The notes under the pieces: generated by a model
The model's database searches: none
Told to the model about the DNA's origin: nothing
What the model saw: only the letters and a program-made list of their open reading frames with translations
Shown here: piece after piece, positions 44,554 to 56,562 of the stretch
Position numbering within the stretch: position 1 is the first letter of the stretch
Layout of the letters: every line of letters begins with the position of its first letter
Program-made: the position numbers and the translations under genes
NCBI GenBank assembly: GCA_014529385.2
Contig: CM043956.1
Coordinates: 87,039,721 to 87,103,720, forward strand
DNA from: Adiantum capillus-veneris
Lineage: Eukaryota > Streptophyta > Polypodiopsida > Polypodiales > Pteridaceae
Direction: 5' to 3'
Length of the DNA: 64,000 nucleotides

Positions 44554-47118
44554 TAACATATTCTAGTTTTCTTCCCTACTAAAAAAAATGATACCAATTC
44601 CAATACCTGTAATAACCAGAAATTAAAAAAGCCGCAGCAGATTTATTCTTCTCGGTATGAAAATCAAAAAATTAGGAAATTTATGTTTTGAGAGTGAAAG
44701 CTAGCAAGCTATACTCCGAAACTCAACCAAACCCGCTAGGAAAGTCTAAGCCCCAAGAGAAGCATTAAGCCAAAACCAGAACAGTAACAGCCAAAGATTA
44801 GTAAGAGAACAGCTAAAAAATCAGAGACAATCAAAAGCATAGTCCAATGACCAACTCTCACACCCGAGAGTACCCACTATGCCATAAACCCATTCTAGAA
44901 ATTTGAACCCTATCTGGAGATATAAAGTTTTATATTCTTTGTAACAGCATAAACTGGGTATATTTGTAATGCAATCATCATCCTACTAACTAATATGATA
45001 TGAAATGGGAGAAAATAAGGGCAAGTTTAATAAAGCAAAGCCTAGATTGTTTTTAATTCGGGGAACCAAACCATAACCAAGAAAAATCTATCCAGTTTCC
45101 ACTTGTGAGCAACACTTTCAAGCTGCAAAAGGTGAGCAACCAATCTGGCTAGTGTAGTAAAAAGACTAGATATCTTACGGGTAAGTAATGGATGTTGGTA
45201 AATGTATTCAAGCTCAAAACAAAAACAAGGCATCATCAGGGTATGTTATTTTTTTATGTCTTCTATGAAACTTTTCAAAATCTGGTAGTACTTAGTACCC
45301 AGTAATCATACGTCAGTGAGCTACCTATGTTTAAACAAAAATTCAATGACAAAAAAATCCCAGAATCAGAGCATCCTGTCATTCACAAATCTGTCCAATT
45401 AGCAAGAGTTATAAATACAAAGATTACTATCTACCCAAGTGTATCACAATCATCTTAACCAAACCAGCACAGCCCCAAATTAAAGGCTAGATGTGTGACG
45501 AACACCACCAGGTCAAAAATAAAACACTTGTAAACTCAGAAAAGATGATGACTCCATCACAGCTTTTTCCATACTTTTAGGGATGTTGCAGTCTCAACAA
45601 CTTACAATTTTGAACACATAGACTGAAAACACAGAACAAAGGTGCTAAGTGAGTATAGTACTCACCTGTTCCACATCAATGAGGGTTTTATAGAGGTTGA
45701 AGCCCAACCATAGGTGATGGGACCCAAAATCTTCCATAATTCCCCGCCATCGAGGTAGCTCTTAAAGCCTAGGTCTCCTGGGATTTCTTTACCACAAGAT
45801 TCATGTGTCAAAACGTGAGTGCAGTAGCCGTGTATCTATGAACACTTCATTCATGTGCAGACTCTAGAGGGTAGCGTGTGACAGAGCAGATGTACGAGCG
45901 GGTTAAATGTTTGCAAAAGAATTACAACAAGTAAAAACTCTCTACAAGCACTCATAAAGTATGGAAATTTTGAAAGGTTAGGGTTAATAGGCAACAAATA
46001 AAAACTACCTTGAAAAAAAAAAGAGGGTACAATGAATCCCACTTTATTTTACTAACAATACTAAGATTAAGAACTACTAATTTTGTAGTAGTAGCCAGTT
46101 TGAAAATATCATACTATTTTTGCTAAGTCGATGCACAGCTCAAAAGATTCTTATGAGGTAAAGGCTCAGAATTTAGATGGTCGCAAATGAACAATACTCA
46201 TAGTACCAACCTTTCAAAAGAGACTATTATAGGTAGGATGGCCAATTGGGTAAGTTTATAGGAGAAACATATGTCGAGAAAATAAATGTGAGTTAAAGTG
46301 TTACGGGATCCAATAAGAGTGGGCACGTAACGAGGGGCTTTATGTACGGATAGTCACTCGGTAGAGGTTGCTATGTGGGTCTATGTAAGATAGGCGTATT
46401 ATACTTCAGAGTGCAGTGTAATAGACTAGGGCAATTTTTAAGAGTTTAACACCAACAGTTTTCAAGTTCCTTCAATAACTTGTCTTAATCTGTGTCTTAT
46501 ATTTTATTTTCTATGACTTATAGTCAAGATCAGGTATTAGCGATATCCATTGCCAGCACAGTCAAGTGAGTCCATCAAGAGAAACACCATACTCCATTAT
46601 GAGCATCTTCTATTCCCTCTATTAGGAACATCGGTTGCGCAGACGAAATGGTAGACATATCAAAATAGAGTGACATGGGTAACTCTTTGGGGTCGAGAAC
46701 ACTTCAAGAACAATATCTGTATGGCCATGGTAAAGGAAGCCCTGGGCTTAGGGCCACAGTATTATTATGTGGCACATTTAATGAAGCGTGGATTTTTCGA
46801 GTGGTTATATTTGCTAGTGCAGTTTCTACCACATCATAAGATATATTTGTATCCCCATTTTGGCCTTCCCTTTAAGAGGATATTTTAACCACACACCCCA
46901 CACCAGGGAGTTCAGTGTAATTTTAGTCAACCATATCTTACCATTGGCAGAGCGTCCAAACATGTGTTATTATTGTGACAGCTGCTTGTGTGATCATGCA
47001 ATGGATGGGTTAATTGACATGTAAAGGTGAAGAAAAAGAAAAAGAGGGGTTTTATTGAATATAAGCCATGCTCTTTCTGCCCAATTTATGTAGTGAAGCA
47101 TGAGAAAGGACTCATGCA

Positions 47119-47122
<4 letters not shown>

Positions 47123-47159
<37 letters not shown>
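47123..47159 (+). repeat. (TG)n microsatellite
   Basis: TG dinucleotides ending in GCGCGTGCG. Confidence 0.9.
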
Positions 47160-47166
<7 letters not shown>

Positions 47167-47718
47167 CGTGTGTGTGCCCACCCATTCCCAGGCACCATAT
47201 TCTAAGAGGTAGGAGACCCATCGAATATGGGGCTACTACCTCAAAAAGAGAAAAAATTAAATATTTTTTATTTCAAGAAGTGAGAAATTAATTTCTCAAG
47301 TGTATCTCATTCAGGTTTAATGAGACTAATCAAGATCTTCCAATCAAACTTAAGGCTGGACTAGTTATGATTTTTTAAGGAATTGCAGATACATGCAACA
47401 AGGTCTTTTCTAAGAAACTTATTAATGATAAACTTAATAATAAGAGTGTTGATTTTTTCATATGCTAAAAAACTGTCTGACAAGGCATACATTATAAGAA
47501 ATAGCATTCCTAGACAGGTGTGTAAAGAATTTTTTACAGGTCCGAGGAGCAACTATGGAGAAGTGAAGCTCTTGTGAAGCTAGAGGGTTGCAGATTATTG
47601 TGTTGTGCTTGCCGAGGATGTGTAGGCTTTGAGCTATGTTGTAAATGGTGTTTTTATGAGTTGAAACCATCGTTGCTATGCATTTTGTGTCAGTTCCCCC
47701 TTTCCCCTTCTCTTCTCT

Positions 47719-47719
47719 G

Positions 47720-47761
<42 letters not shown>

Positions 47762-47764
47762 CAG

Positions 47765-47861
<97 letters not shown>
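47719..47861 (+). repeat. compound (TG)n-(TA)n-(GT)n microsatellite
   Basis: TG run, 8-bp break (GCAGTTCT), about 68 bp of AT/TA, then GT run. Prone to length error in assembly. Confidence 0.92.
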
Positions 47862-47862
<1 letters not shown>

Positions 47863-49167
47863 GCAAACGAACATTACCTGTTCACAGACCAACAATTCTA
47901 GGAAAATACAATGGATTTGTACAATAATTTATTTGCAGTTGAAAATAAATCTTGTACAAGGTAATGAAGATAATAAAGTATAACATCGAAAACAGTAATC
48001 CCAAAGTCCGGGTAATGTTGCTTCAAGGTAAGAGAGTGTCACAAGTTAAGAACAGAATGTTTTTATCAAAGAATCCAGCCCTCACCTGCACCCATAGCCA
48101 CAAGAAAATAATTCGTTAGCATGGACTGTACGCAGGTGATGTTGGGCATCCCAGTTGTTATCCATGTCGCAATGAAAAAACAAACAGTTCTCTACACGTA
48201 TTTTGTTTTTTTGAAAACAGAATAAGAGTCCTTGGTTTTTTGCCAATCCAATTTTGGAGATTGAGATTTCCACAAAGCTACTTAAGTTCCAGATTTATTT
48301 TATAAAATTTTCTATTGCCTAACCTTAGTTTAAAAGAGTTTTAAGGAGATTACCAAGACACCTTTAAAAAAAAAAAACTTATTCTTTAACCAGATCAGGG
48401 AGACTTTTACCCCATAGGAGCAAGCACAAGAAAGCTCGAGACCAAATATCTGTTTTTTAAGGGCTAAAACACCTCTTGTAGAGATAAAGGACGGCATGGT
48501 TATGTATGAAAGAAGTTAGAGCTTGATTTTGTTTCCTTTTCAAAGCCCAAAAAGGCATCAATAGTATATTCGCGAAAGCCAAACCAACCCACAACAGAAC
48601 TACACATTAAGGTTCAGGACCAGCAAACCAACCTAGAGGAATTTGAAACATGAGTTTGGATTCTTTTAGAACACAATCCATGTCCCAATGAAAAAACTAA
48701 TGTTGTAAATTGATATATAGAAAAAGAAATCCTTATGTAAAGTTCCTATTGTTTCGTTATTTAAAAGCTGAGATATCCCATAGAAAAAGCTCCATCTAAG
48801 TATTTCCCGAATTTTAAATACAAACCAGACCCTATTCAATGAATTTTGAGCAGGTTCAGTCATATCTACTACCATTATCAAAAATACCTTCGTCATTATG
48901 TCATTCCGACATACTTTTAGCAAAGCTTGTTACAAACTACATTTATCCCATGTTGCCATAAACTACTCAATCCTTCTCTTTCTTTTTATTAATAAAAGTA
49001 ACAGTCGAAGTCTTGTTTGTAAAAAAAACTATATATGTGTATTGATAGTGTATGCCGACAAAAAATCTTTTTGAAACATTGTTTCAACCTTTGTCTAAGT
49101 GGCAGCACAAGTTGTCAAACTCATCCACCACTTGTACGCAAGTCAATAGGAAACTAGCCTCTACGAG

Positions 49168-49760
49168 CTACACACGGCTAGGTTGCTTTTGTAGTGCATG
49201 AATATCCAACCACTTTGCTAGGAACATGTTCATAGAATCTTTGTTCCTCTCTCTTTCCTTGTTCCAAAACCCAAGTAATTTGAAATCCTTCAGCAAAGCT
49301 GAGGATTTCTCTACAAACGGCCATGCGGCTGTATCGACCTGGATCCCTATAACCATGGGTGAGGCTATGCTCACTCGTTCCATGAGTACTCCAATGAAGA
49401 GGAGATGCAATTGAAGCAGCTATCATTGCATCTAGACTTGTGGAGATGCTTTTCATCATCATGAATACACAAACCTTTACTTTTTCTAAGGTGGTCAAGT
49501 TGGCAATAAATCATTTGAATATTTTTCTAGAGAGGTCTGTCTCCATAAAGATATCGACAAAATTGTCCAGGTCATGGTCCTTATCATCATCCTCCAAGGG
49601 TTCCTCATCATCCCCCTTAATGATGTCAATCTCCATAAAGTCTAACTCATCATCTAGAAGTGGTTCAATAGGGTTGGTGGCCTCTACATCTGTGCCAAGT
49701 GCAAAGGCAGGGTCTACGATCATGGAGGGTGTTGGCGGATCACGTGAAGTAACTGACAAA
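49168..49760 (-). pseudogene. unidentified minus-strand coding remnant
   Basis: Two neighbouring open stretches. 49759-49511 (82 codons) is strongly acidic (DELDFMEIDIIKGDDEEPLE) and could be a linker. After a stop the next piece, 49410-49168 (80 codons), reads SIASPMVIGIQVDTAAWPFV, EKSSALLKDFKLLGFWNKE and AKWLDIHALQKQP. The spacing of WPFVEKSSALLKDF vaguely recalls the start of PurE-type AIR carboxylase, but the family's Ser-Asp-Ser-Asp motif is not there, so I do not assign it. It looks like a decayed gene. Confidence 0.3.
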
Positions 49761-50702
49761 CGTGCTCAAGCGAGAAAGTACCTAGTGTCTATAGCCAGAT
49801 AGTTTGACTGGGTTAAGCCCGCAACCATCGACAACACACCCAAAAATCCTACAAATATAGAAGACGGATGGGATATACCACAGTGTGTAGATATATTTTT
49901 AATGTTTTAGCAATTAAATGCACTAAAGTCAAAAAAATTTGAGGACCTGTACACAAATGCTAAAAGAAATGAGCAATAATGAAATAGTCACCCCTAAGTT
50001 GCAAATCATTGTAGAAATCAGCGGTATGTCGAGGGGTCCACTATGAGAGTCGACCGTGTGAAAAATCGATGTAGCTGATAGTCCGCTCGATGAAAACGGC
50101 TACGTGTGGTCATGGTGTCTAATCACACAAACACTCAATGAATATGGCTATGTATTCTCATTGCAGATCATTTGCTTCAAGTTACTTTGAGCCTGCTCTA
50201 TGGTCCATCAAAAAATCCATTTTCTAATCCCTTGATGGTGGATGCAAATTGTCTACGTGCTTCCGTGCAAGTCCAATTACTTTGCGTCAAATGAAAGCCC
50301 AAGTCATACAAATAGCGGCAAGCTATTGTATGGAAACAATTGCTTGAAGAAAATTGAAAAAAGGTAATTCAAGTAGGTGATAAATTGATTTTACACACCC
50401 TCTCTTTCTGTGTGTGTAGCAAAATCGATGAGCAGCATGCGAAAAGTTTGATGAGCAGGGGATGAGTATGCAATGATTGCACAAGGCATCAAAATAGGTG
50501 CTCCAATCTTTGTTGGCATTGTAGATGGCAGGCTATAGGTGGTGATCCTCCTCACTATCTCACACGGGCATGGACAAGAGGGGATCAATGGTCCACACCC
50601 ATTTTTGAGATCGGGTATGATCTAAGCCGTTCGATGCGATTTGTGTAAATTCGGGAAAATAGGTAAATTCAGATGCAACAAAACTTATAAATTCAAGTGC
50701 CC

Positions 50703-50743
<41 letters not shown>

Positions 50744-51240
50744 CTCTCCTCCCCCAGAATCGAACCCAGAACATCACCTTTGCAAGCCTATCACCTTAAC
50801 CAGCTCACCTGTCCATGCTTATTGAAAGCATTGAGAGAAGGGCTTGCCTTATGATGAACCCGTCGTTGTGTAAATTGGGGTCAGTTTAGAAAATTCGGGT
50901 GTGTCGCAACATCGAATGGCCCACGAGTGTTGAGGGGTGACGAGGGGCATCGTCAATAGTTGCAGCTATACAACTTGGCTAGTGGTAGGCAGCATTGATG
51001 GCCACGTCTATGGTGTTTGTGGACGTTGTTAGAAATTGTTGGCCCCCTACAGACTTGAGAGAGAGGGAGAAGGTGCTATGCTCACCCCCCCCCCCTTTTT
51101 CTTCCCTGCAAGCAAAAAAATCCCTATATGGCTCTGTTGCACGATATCCCCTCTTCTTTCTGGGGCTTGGATGGTTTGCACAACAGGTTTTGGCAACGCT
51201 CAAGAACACGAGAGCTTCATTCTTGCCTATTGCAAGCACA
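49761..51240. other. no gene seen; contains poly-C tract
   Basis: Anonymous DNA. 50545-50600 repeats 25663-25712. A run of 38 C is at 50704-50741. Plus- and minus-strand ORFs at 50979-51392 overlap each other and end in GA repeats. Confidence 0.5.
50704..50741 (+). repeat. poly-C homopolymer, 38 bp
   Basis: Thirty-eight consecutive C. Such a tract is rare in plant DNA and length is likely uncertain. Confidence 0.85.
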
Positions 51241-51269
51241 GCAAGATAGGTGACACCCCTCCTTCTACT

Positions 51270-51272
<3 letters not shown>

Positions 51273-51307
<35 letters not shown>
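51273..51307 (+). repeat. (GA)n microsatellite
   Basis: GA dinucleotides. Confidence 0.9.
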
Positions 51308-51308
<1 letters not shown>

Positions 51309-51319
51309 AGGTGTGACAG

Positions 51320-51610
51320 AGAGATATTGAGAAAAATATGAGAGAGAGAGCATATGTGCTCTCTTCTTCTTTTTTGTAGCCAAAAATTCCACACTATCCC
51401 TTTTCTAGAAATTCCACCAGTTATTCCACACACTAAAGATAATAACAAAATGAACAATAAGGTCTATCAATCCCGCTTCATGCGACCAGCCACTCCAAAA
51501 TTGAGACAGGATGTGATACCCATGTTACACTAGTATAATGCCTCTATGAGCATGAGACAGTCTGGTTGATAGCTCACCACCTACCCATGAGAAGAATCAG
51601 GCTTGCCCCT
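51320..51610. repeat. diverged partial copy of the 600-bp array unit plus its left flank
   Basis: GATATTGAGAAAAATATGAG ... CACACACTAAAGATAATAA ... GTCTATCAATCC ... GTATAATGCCTCTA follows the same order as 51695-52050, with lower identity. Confidence 0.75.
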
Positions 51611-51622
51611 CATTCTTGGATC

Positions 51623-51627
51623 ATATA

Positions 51628-51686
<59 letters not shown>
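51623..51686 (+). repeat. (TA)n-(GA)n compound microsatellite
   Basis: TA run 51623-51660 directly joined to GA run 51661-51686. Confidence 0.9.
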
Positions 51687-51910
51687 CAGATGTAATAGAG
51701 AGATATTGAGAAAAATATGAGAGAGCTTGAGCAGAATATGGGAGAGAGCTTATGGGTGTGAGAAAAAGATTGCCTACTCTCTGTAGCTATGGCATTCATC
51801 TACACTCTCTTCTTCTTCCTCGTAGTCAAAAATTCCACTCTATTCCTTCTCCAACCATTCCACCAGCTATTTCACACACTAAAGATAATAATAAAATTAA
51901 CAATAAGGTC

Positions 51911-54513
51911 TATCAATCCTGCTTCACACGCCCGACCACTCCAAAATCAAGGCACAATGTGATACCAATGTTACACTAGTATAATGCCTCTACGAGCATG
52001 AGAGGGTCTGGTTGATAGCTCACCTCCTAGTCATGAGAAGAATTAGGCTTGCACCTCATTCTTGCATCATTTATAATTTGTGGTTTGCCGTCCATGTAGG
52101 GCCGATCGTCAGGGTGCTTCGATTGGGCAATCTCCTCCTGAACCCACTTTCCAACTCAGCGGCGACTAGAAGGCAGTCGACTTGTTTGTAGCCATTACAA
52201 GCTACGTGACAAACACCTTGCATATTTTCAGATCTCATTAATATCGAGTGGATCCATGAGAGAATGACCGAAGCAAAGGCATGAGGAGAGGACATCACTA
52301 TCAAAGAATAGGAGTATGCACAAGGTTACGTTCCAAAGGTAGAGCACTCATACAACTAAACCATATTATAGTTTTTACTTGATTTAATCTTTGTAATTGA
52401 TTGTATACGTTTTTTAATTCTAAAGTATTATCGGGTTGTTGCAATTACAGCATAGTTGTCTGGCACTAACATACTATCAAAACTCATGGAAGCGACTCGA
52501 ATGGGACACGAAGACAGTATCAATCCTGCTTCACATGCCCGACCACTCCAAAATCAAGGCACGATGTGATACCAATGTTACGCTAGTATAATGCCTCTAC
52601 CAGCATGAGAGGGTCTAGTTGATAGCTCACCTCCTAGTCATGAGAAGAATCAGGCTTGCACCTCATTCTTGCATCATTTATAATTTGTGGCTTGCCGTCC
52701 ATGTAGATCCAATCGTCAGGGTTCTTCAATTGGGAAATCTCCCCCTAAACCCCACTTTCCGGCTAGAAGGCGGTCAACCTGTTTGTAGCCATTACAAGCT
52801 ACATGACAAACACCTTGCATATTTTCCAGATCTCATTAATATCGAGTGGATCCATGAGAGAATGACCGAAGCAAAGGCATGAGGAGAGGACATCACTATC
52901 AAAGAATAGGAGTATGCACAAGGTTACGTTCCAAAGGTAGAGCACTCATACAACTAAACCATATTATAGTTTTTACTTGATTTAATCCTTGTAATTGATT
53001 GTATACTTTTTTTAATTCTATAGTATTAGCGGGTTGTTGCAATTGCAACATAGTTTTTTGGCACTAACATACTGTCAAAACTCATGCAAGCGACTCGAAT
53101 GGGGCACGGAGACTCTATCAATCCTGCTTCACACGCCGGACCACTCCAAAATCAAGGCACGATGTGATACCAATGTTACACTAGTATAATGCCTCTACAA
53201 GCATGAGAGGGTCTGGTTGATAGCTCACCTCCTAGTCATGAGAGAATTAGGCGTGCACCTCCTTCTTGCATCATTTATAATTTGTGGCTTGCCATCCATG
53301 TAGGTCCGATCGTCAGGGTGCTTCAATTGGGAAATCTCCCCCTAAACCCCACTTTCCAACTCAGCCGGCTAGAAGGCGGTCGACCTGTTTAGCCATTACA
53401 AGCTACGTGACAAACACCTTGCATATTTTCAGATCTCATTAATATCGAGTGAATCCATGAGTGAATGACCGAAGCAAAGGCATGAGGAGAGGACATCACT
53501 ATCAAAGAATAGGAGTATGCACAAGGTTACGTTCCAAAGGTAGAGCACTCATACAACTAAACCATATTATAGTTTTTACTTGATTTAATCTTTGTAATTG
53601 ATTGTATACGTTTTTTAATTCTATAGTATTATCTGGTTGTTGCAATTGCAGAATAGTTGTCTGTCACTAATATACTATCAAAACTCATGGAAGCGGCTCG
53701 GATGGGGCACAAAGACTCTATCATTCCTTCTTCACACACCCGACCACTCCAAAATCAAGGCACGATGTGATACCAATGTTACGCTAGTATAATGCCTCTA
53801 TGAGCACGAGAGGGTCTAGTTGATAGCGCACCTCCTAGTCACGAGAAGAATCAGGATTGCACCTCATTCTTGCATCATTTATAATTTGTGGCTTTCCATC
53901 CATGTAGGTCCAATCATCAGCGTGAATCATTTGGGCAATCTCCCCCTGAACCCCACTTTCCAACTCAGTGGCTAGAATGTTACACTAGTATAATGCCTCT
54001 ACAAGCATGAGAGGGTCTAGTTGCTAGCTCACCTACTAGTCATGAGAAGAATCAGGCTTGCACCTCATTCTTGCATCATTTATAATTTGTGGCTTGCTGT
54101 CCATGTACGTCCGATTGTCAGGGTGCTTCAATTGGGCAATCTCCCCCTGAACCCCACTTTCCAACTCAGCGCGGCTAGAAGGCGGTCGACCTGTTTGTAT
54201 CCATTACAAGCTATGTGACAAACACCTTGCATATTTTCCAGGTCTCATTAATATCGAGTGGATCCATGAGAGAATGACGAAAGCAAAGGCATGAGGAGAG
54301 GACATCACTATCAAAGAATAGGAGTATGCACAAGGTTACACTCCAAAGGTAGAGCACTCATACAACTAAACCATATTATAGTTTTTACTTGATTTAATCT
54401 TTGTAATTGATTCTATAGTATTAGCGGGTTGTTGCAATTGCAGAATAGTTTTCTGGCACTAACATACTGTCAAAACTCATGGAAGCGACTCGGATGGGGC
54501 ACGGAGACTCTTT
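51911..54513. repeat. tandem array of a ~600-bp unit (about 4.3 copies)
   Basis: Units start TATCAATCCTGCTTCAC: 51911-52517, 52518-53115, 53116-53718, 53719-53977 (truncated) and 53978-54513 (starts mid-unit at TGTTACACTAGTATAATG). Shared words include GTATAATGCCTCTAC, TTGCATCATTTATAATTTGT, CATTAATATCGAGTG and GAGTATGCACAAGGTTAC. Small ORFs (52619-52882, 54021-54218) lie in the units but are not conserved in all copies, so coding is unlikely. Confidence 0.93.
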
Positions 54514-55349
54514 GAGGGTGTCAACCTCAAGAAGTGAACCTATAGAACAAAGCTATCTATAGCACTAGAAAATCTATCACTCTAAACCCAGGCAATTTTC
54601 CTATGTCCTGGCTTGCAACTCTCGATCGTCACGCCATTTTGGCACTCAAAAAAAAGTCAAAATGCAATGGAACTTTATGAGGAAGTCTAAGAGGTTTAGG
54701 GGCACTATCCTACCATGTCTGGTTGCAATCCGGCAAGGTACTAAAATCACAATCAATCATGATCAAGGTCCTAAAAATTGCAACAAAACTATCAAGAAAG
54801 GTCACCCTATGGTCTAGGAACACTCTCCTATGGTTGAAACATAAAAAAGAAAACCATGTATGCACTCAAAATAGCAGACTTATCTTGCAGATAGGCATTC
54901 GTAAACCATAGCAAAATTCAGACTGTTTACACTTAACTAGAAGAGCACAAGATAAGGAACACAATGCAAATGTTGGAATCAAATTTGGATTACTAGAGCT
55001 TGAGAAAAATCAATTACAAGGTGCTTGAGAGTATCTGCTCTCAGTCGTATGCTCAAAAGCCCTCCAAAACTTTAGATAATGATACAAATGTTGTGTTTAA
55101 ACTTAAAAATTTGAACTTTATACCTAGGGCTCTTTTGGCCAATGACCAGCTTACAAGGCTCAAAACTCAAGACAATAGGTTACAACTCAATTTGTAGAAA
55201 GATATGGCTCAGTAATCATTCGCCGGCTTAATAATCAGAGTTCCTCTTTTTTACAAAGCTTTCTTTGAAAAAATAATAGGACTACAAAAAATAGTAGCAT
55301 TGTGAAGAGGTGACCGACTAGGAGGGTGCCCATTGGGCTCATCTGCTAA
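54514..55349. other. no gene seen
   Basis: AT-rich with short ORFs (54723-54911, 55000-55197) of no known domain. It may be the eroded upstream part of the RT pseudogene that follows. Confidence 0.45.
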
Positions 55350-56470
55350 CATTTCCCCTTTCCTAGCCACTGCACGTCCTTGTAAAAGTTTTATCTTTGA
55401 CAGCTTTTGCAACAGAGTGGGGCATATTTTCATATAGCGTAATGCCTTTCGGCCGACCAATGCGCCTGTCACTTTTCAAAGACTAATGAGTCATGCATTC
55501 AAGGAATATCTCAGACAATTTTTAGAGATATACATGGATGATCTTTGTTCATTCTCACCTGAGAAGTGATCACATAAAGCACCTAGAGAAAGTCTTCAAA
55601 AAGTGCAGAACCTATCGTATTTCCTTAAACCCTAAAAAATGTGTCTTCATGGTAAGACAAGGTAAAATTTTGGGCCACATTGAAAAGATACAAATAATTG
55701 CCGCACTACGAGACCAACAAAAATGAAAGAAGTGCAAGCATTTATGGATCATTGTGGGTATTATAGCCGCTTCATATACATGTATGTTGTAATAGCTAAG
55801 CCTTTCTATGCCCTCATTACTAAGTTTGAATGGACGCAAGAATGTGAGCAGGCTTTTAACAAATTGAAGCAGGGATTAATTTTTGCTCCAATTTTTCAAG
55901 CCCCTGATTGGAGCAAGATCTTTCATATTCATGTTGATGCATCATCCTATGCCATAGGGTACATATTAGCCCAGCTAGGAGAGAAATAAATGGATTTTCC
56001 CATTTGCTACTCTAGTAGGCAGCTGAACGTGGAGAAAAATTATAGCACTACAGAGAGAGAAGGTCTAGTAATTATATATGTTCTCAAAAAATTCAGACAT
56101 TACCTTCTTGCAAACAAAGTCGTTTTCTTCATGGATTACCAAGTACTGTTATATTTGGTAAACAAACCTTTCAACACCGGAAGGATTGTTCACGGGTTTA
56201 TTTTATTTCTTGAGTTTGATTTCCCAATAGTCGTAAAAAGGGCACTACACACACACGAGCAGATCATCTTTCAAGACTAATCCATGGGGAAGCACTAAAA
56301 GGTTTATTTTATTGCTTGAGTTTGATTTCACAATAGTCGTAAAAAGGACACTACACACACACGAGCAGATCATCTTTCAAGACTGTTCCATGGGGAAGCA
56401 CTAGAAGGTATTGATAATGATCTTCCAGATTTTTATATGTTTAACATTGAAATGGTTCCGAGATGGAGTG
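55350..56470 (+). pseudogene. Ty3 reverse transcriptase/RNase H fragment, broken
   Basis: RT motifs in shifting frames: VMPFGRP near 55440, then EIYMDDL with the YMDD catalytic box at 55531-55542, HLEKVFKKCRTYRISLNPKK and GHI. After a frame change MDHCGYYSRFI (55745-55780) begins the connection. RNase H follows: IHVDASSYAIGYILAQ (about 55930), a TAA at 55987, then NYSTTEREGLVIIYVLKKF, RHYLL and YLVNKPFNTGRIV. The end (THTRADHLSRL type) lies in a 106-bp duplication at 56197-56408. No integrase follows. It is truncated by the LTR at 56563 or simply decayed. Confidence 0.85.
56197..56408. repeat. 106-bp tandem duplication at the RNase H end
   Basis: TTTATTTTATTTCTTGAGTT at 56197 and TTTATTTTATTGCTTGAGTT at 56303. 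Both copies run to GGGGAAGCACTA.AAGG. Confidence 0.9.
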
Positions 56471-56475
56471 AAGAT

Positions 56476-56503
56476 GTTGTTGAAAGGTCAACCTTTCAAC
56501 AAC
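56476..56503. repeat. perfect 12-bp-arm inverted repeat
   Basis: GTTGTTGAAAGG - TCAA - CCTTTCAACAAC. Confidence 0.85.
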
Positions 56504-56562
56504 GCTTCCACAAAGATTCCATAAAGATCCCTCAAAGATTCTCTAAAGATTCCAAATAAATA

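Larger units (their letters stand above)
41936..45336. repeat. 3.4-kb palindromic structure: inverted arms of ~735-783 bp around a 1.9-kb spacer
   Basis: Arm 1 (41936-42670) and arm 2 (44554-45336) are inverted copies. For example, AGGTAGCTCACTTACGTATG (arm 1 start) corresponds to the reverse complement of CATACGTCAGTGAGCTACCT (arm 2 end). GGAATTGGTATCATTTTTTT matches the inner end of arm 2 the same way. The spacer has exon-like pieces but no TE domain. On the minus strand of arm 1 an 85-codon ORF (42224-41967) is open; the matching plus frame in arm 2 is broken. The T run at 41925-41935 beside arm 1 could be a poly(A) tail of minus-strand retrotransposed sequence. Either a long-TIR (foldback/MULE-like) element or a head-to-head duplication. 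Confidence 0.8.
45337..49160. other. no gene seen; TG and TA microsatellites
   Basis: AT-rich anonymous DNA. A 72-codon ORF at 46670-46888 (MTWVTLWGREHFKNN...) has no domain I know. TG tracts at 47123-47159 and 47719-47760, TA at 47769-47836 and GT at 47837-47861 generate several false ORFs. Confidence 0.5.

Noticed and set aside
46636-46670. tRNA-Leu-like GAAATGGTAGACA
   Set aside because: Only the D-arm-like word is present; no acceptor pairing or T-arm.
47574-47983. 117- and 101-aa ORFs
   Set aside because: Mostly Cys-Val and Tyr-Ile repeats from TG and TA microsatellites.
49440-49802. 120-aa plus-strand serine-rich ORF
   Set aside because: Antisense of an acidic minus-strand frame; serine richness reflects Asp/Glu codons read backwards.
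50979-51392. Overlapping ORFs of 84-137 aa on both strands
   Set aside because: They end in Ser-Leu or Arg-Glu runs from a GA tract and show no domain.
52071-52304. 77-aa minus ORF in the 600-bp unit
   Set aside because: Not kept in the other units of the array.
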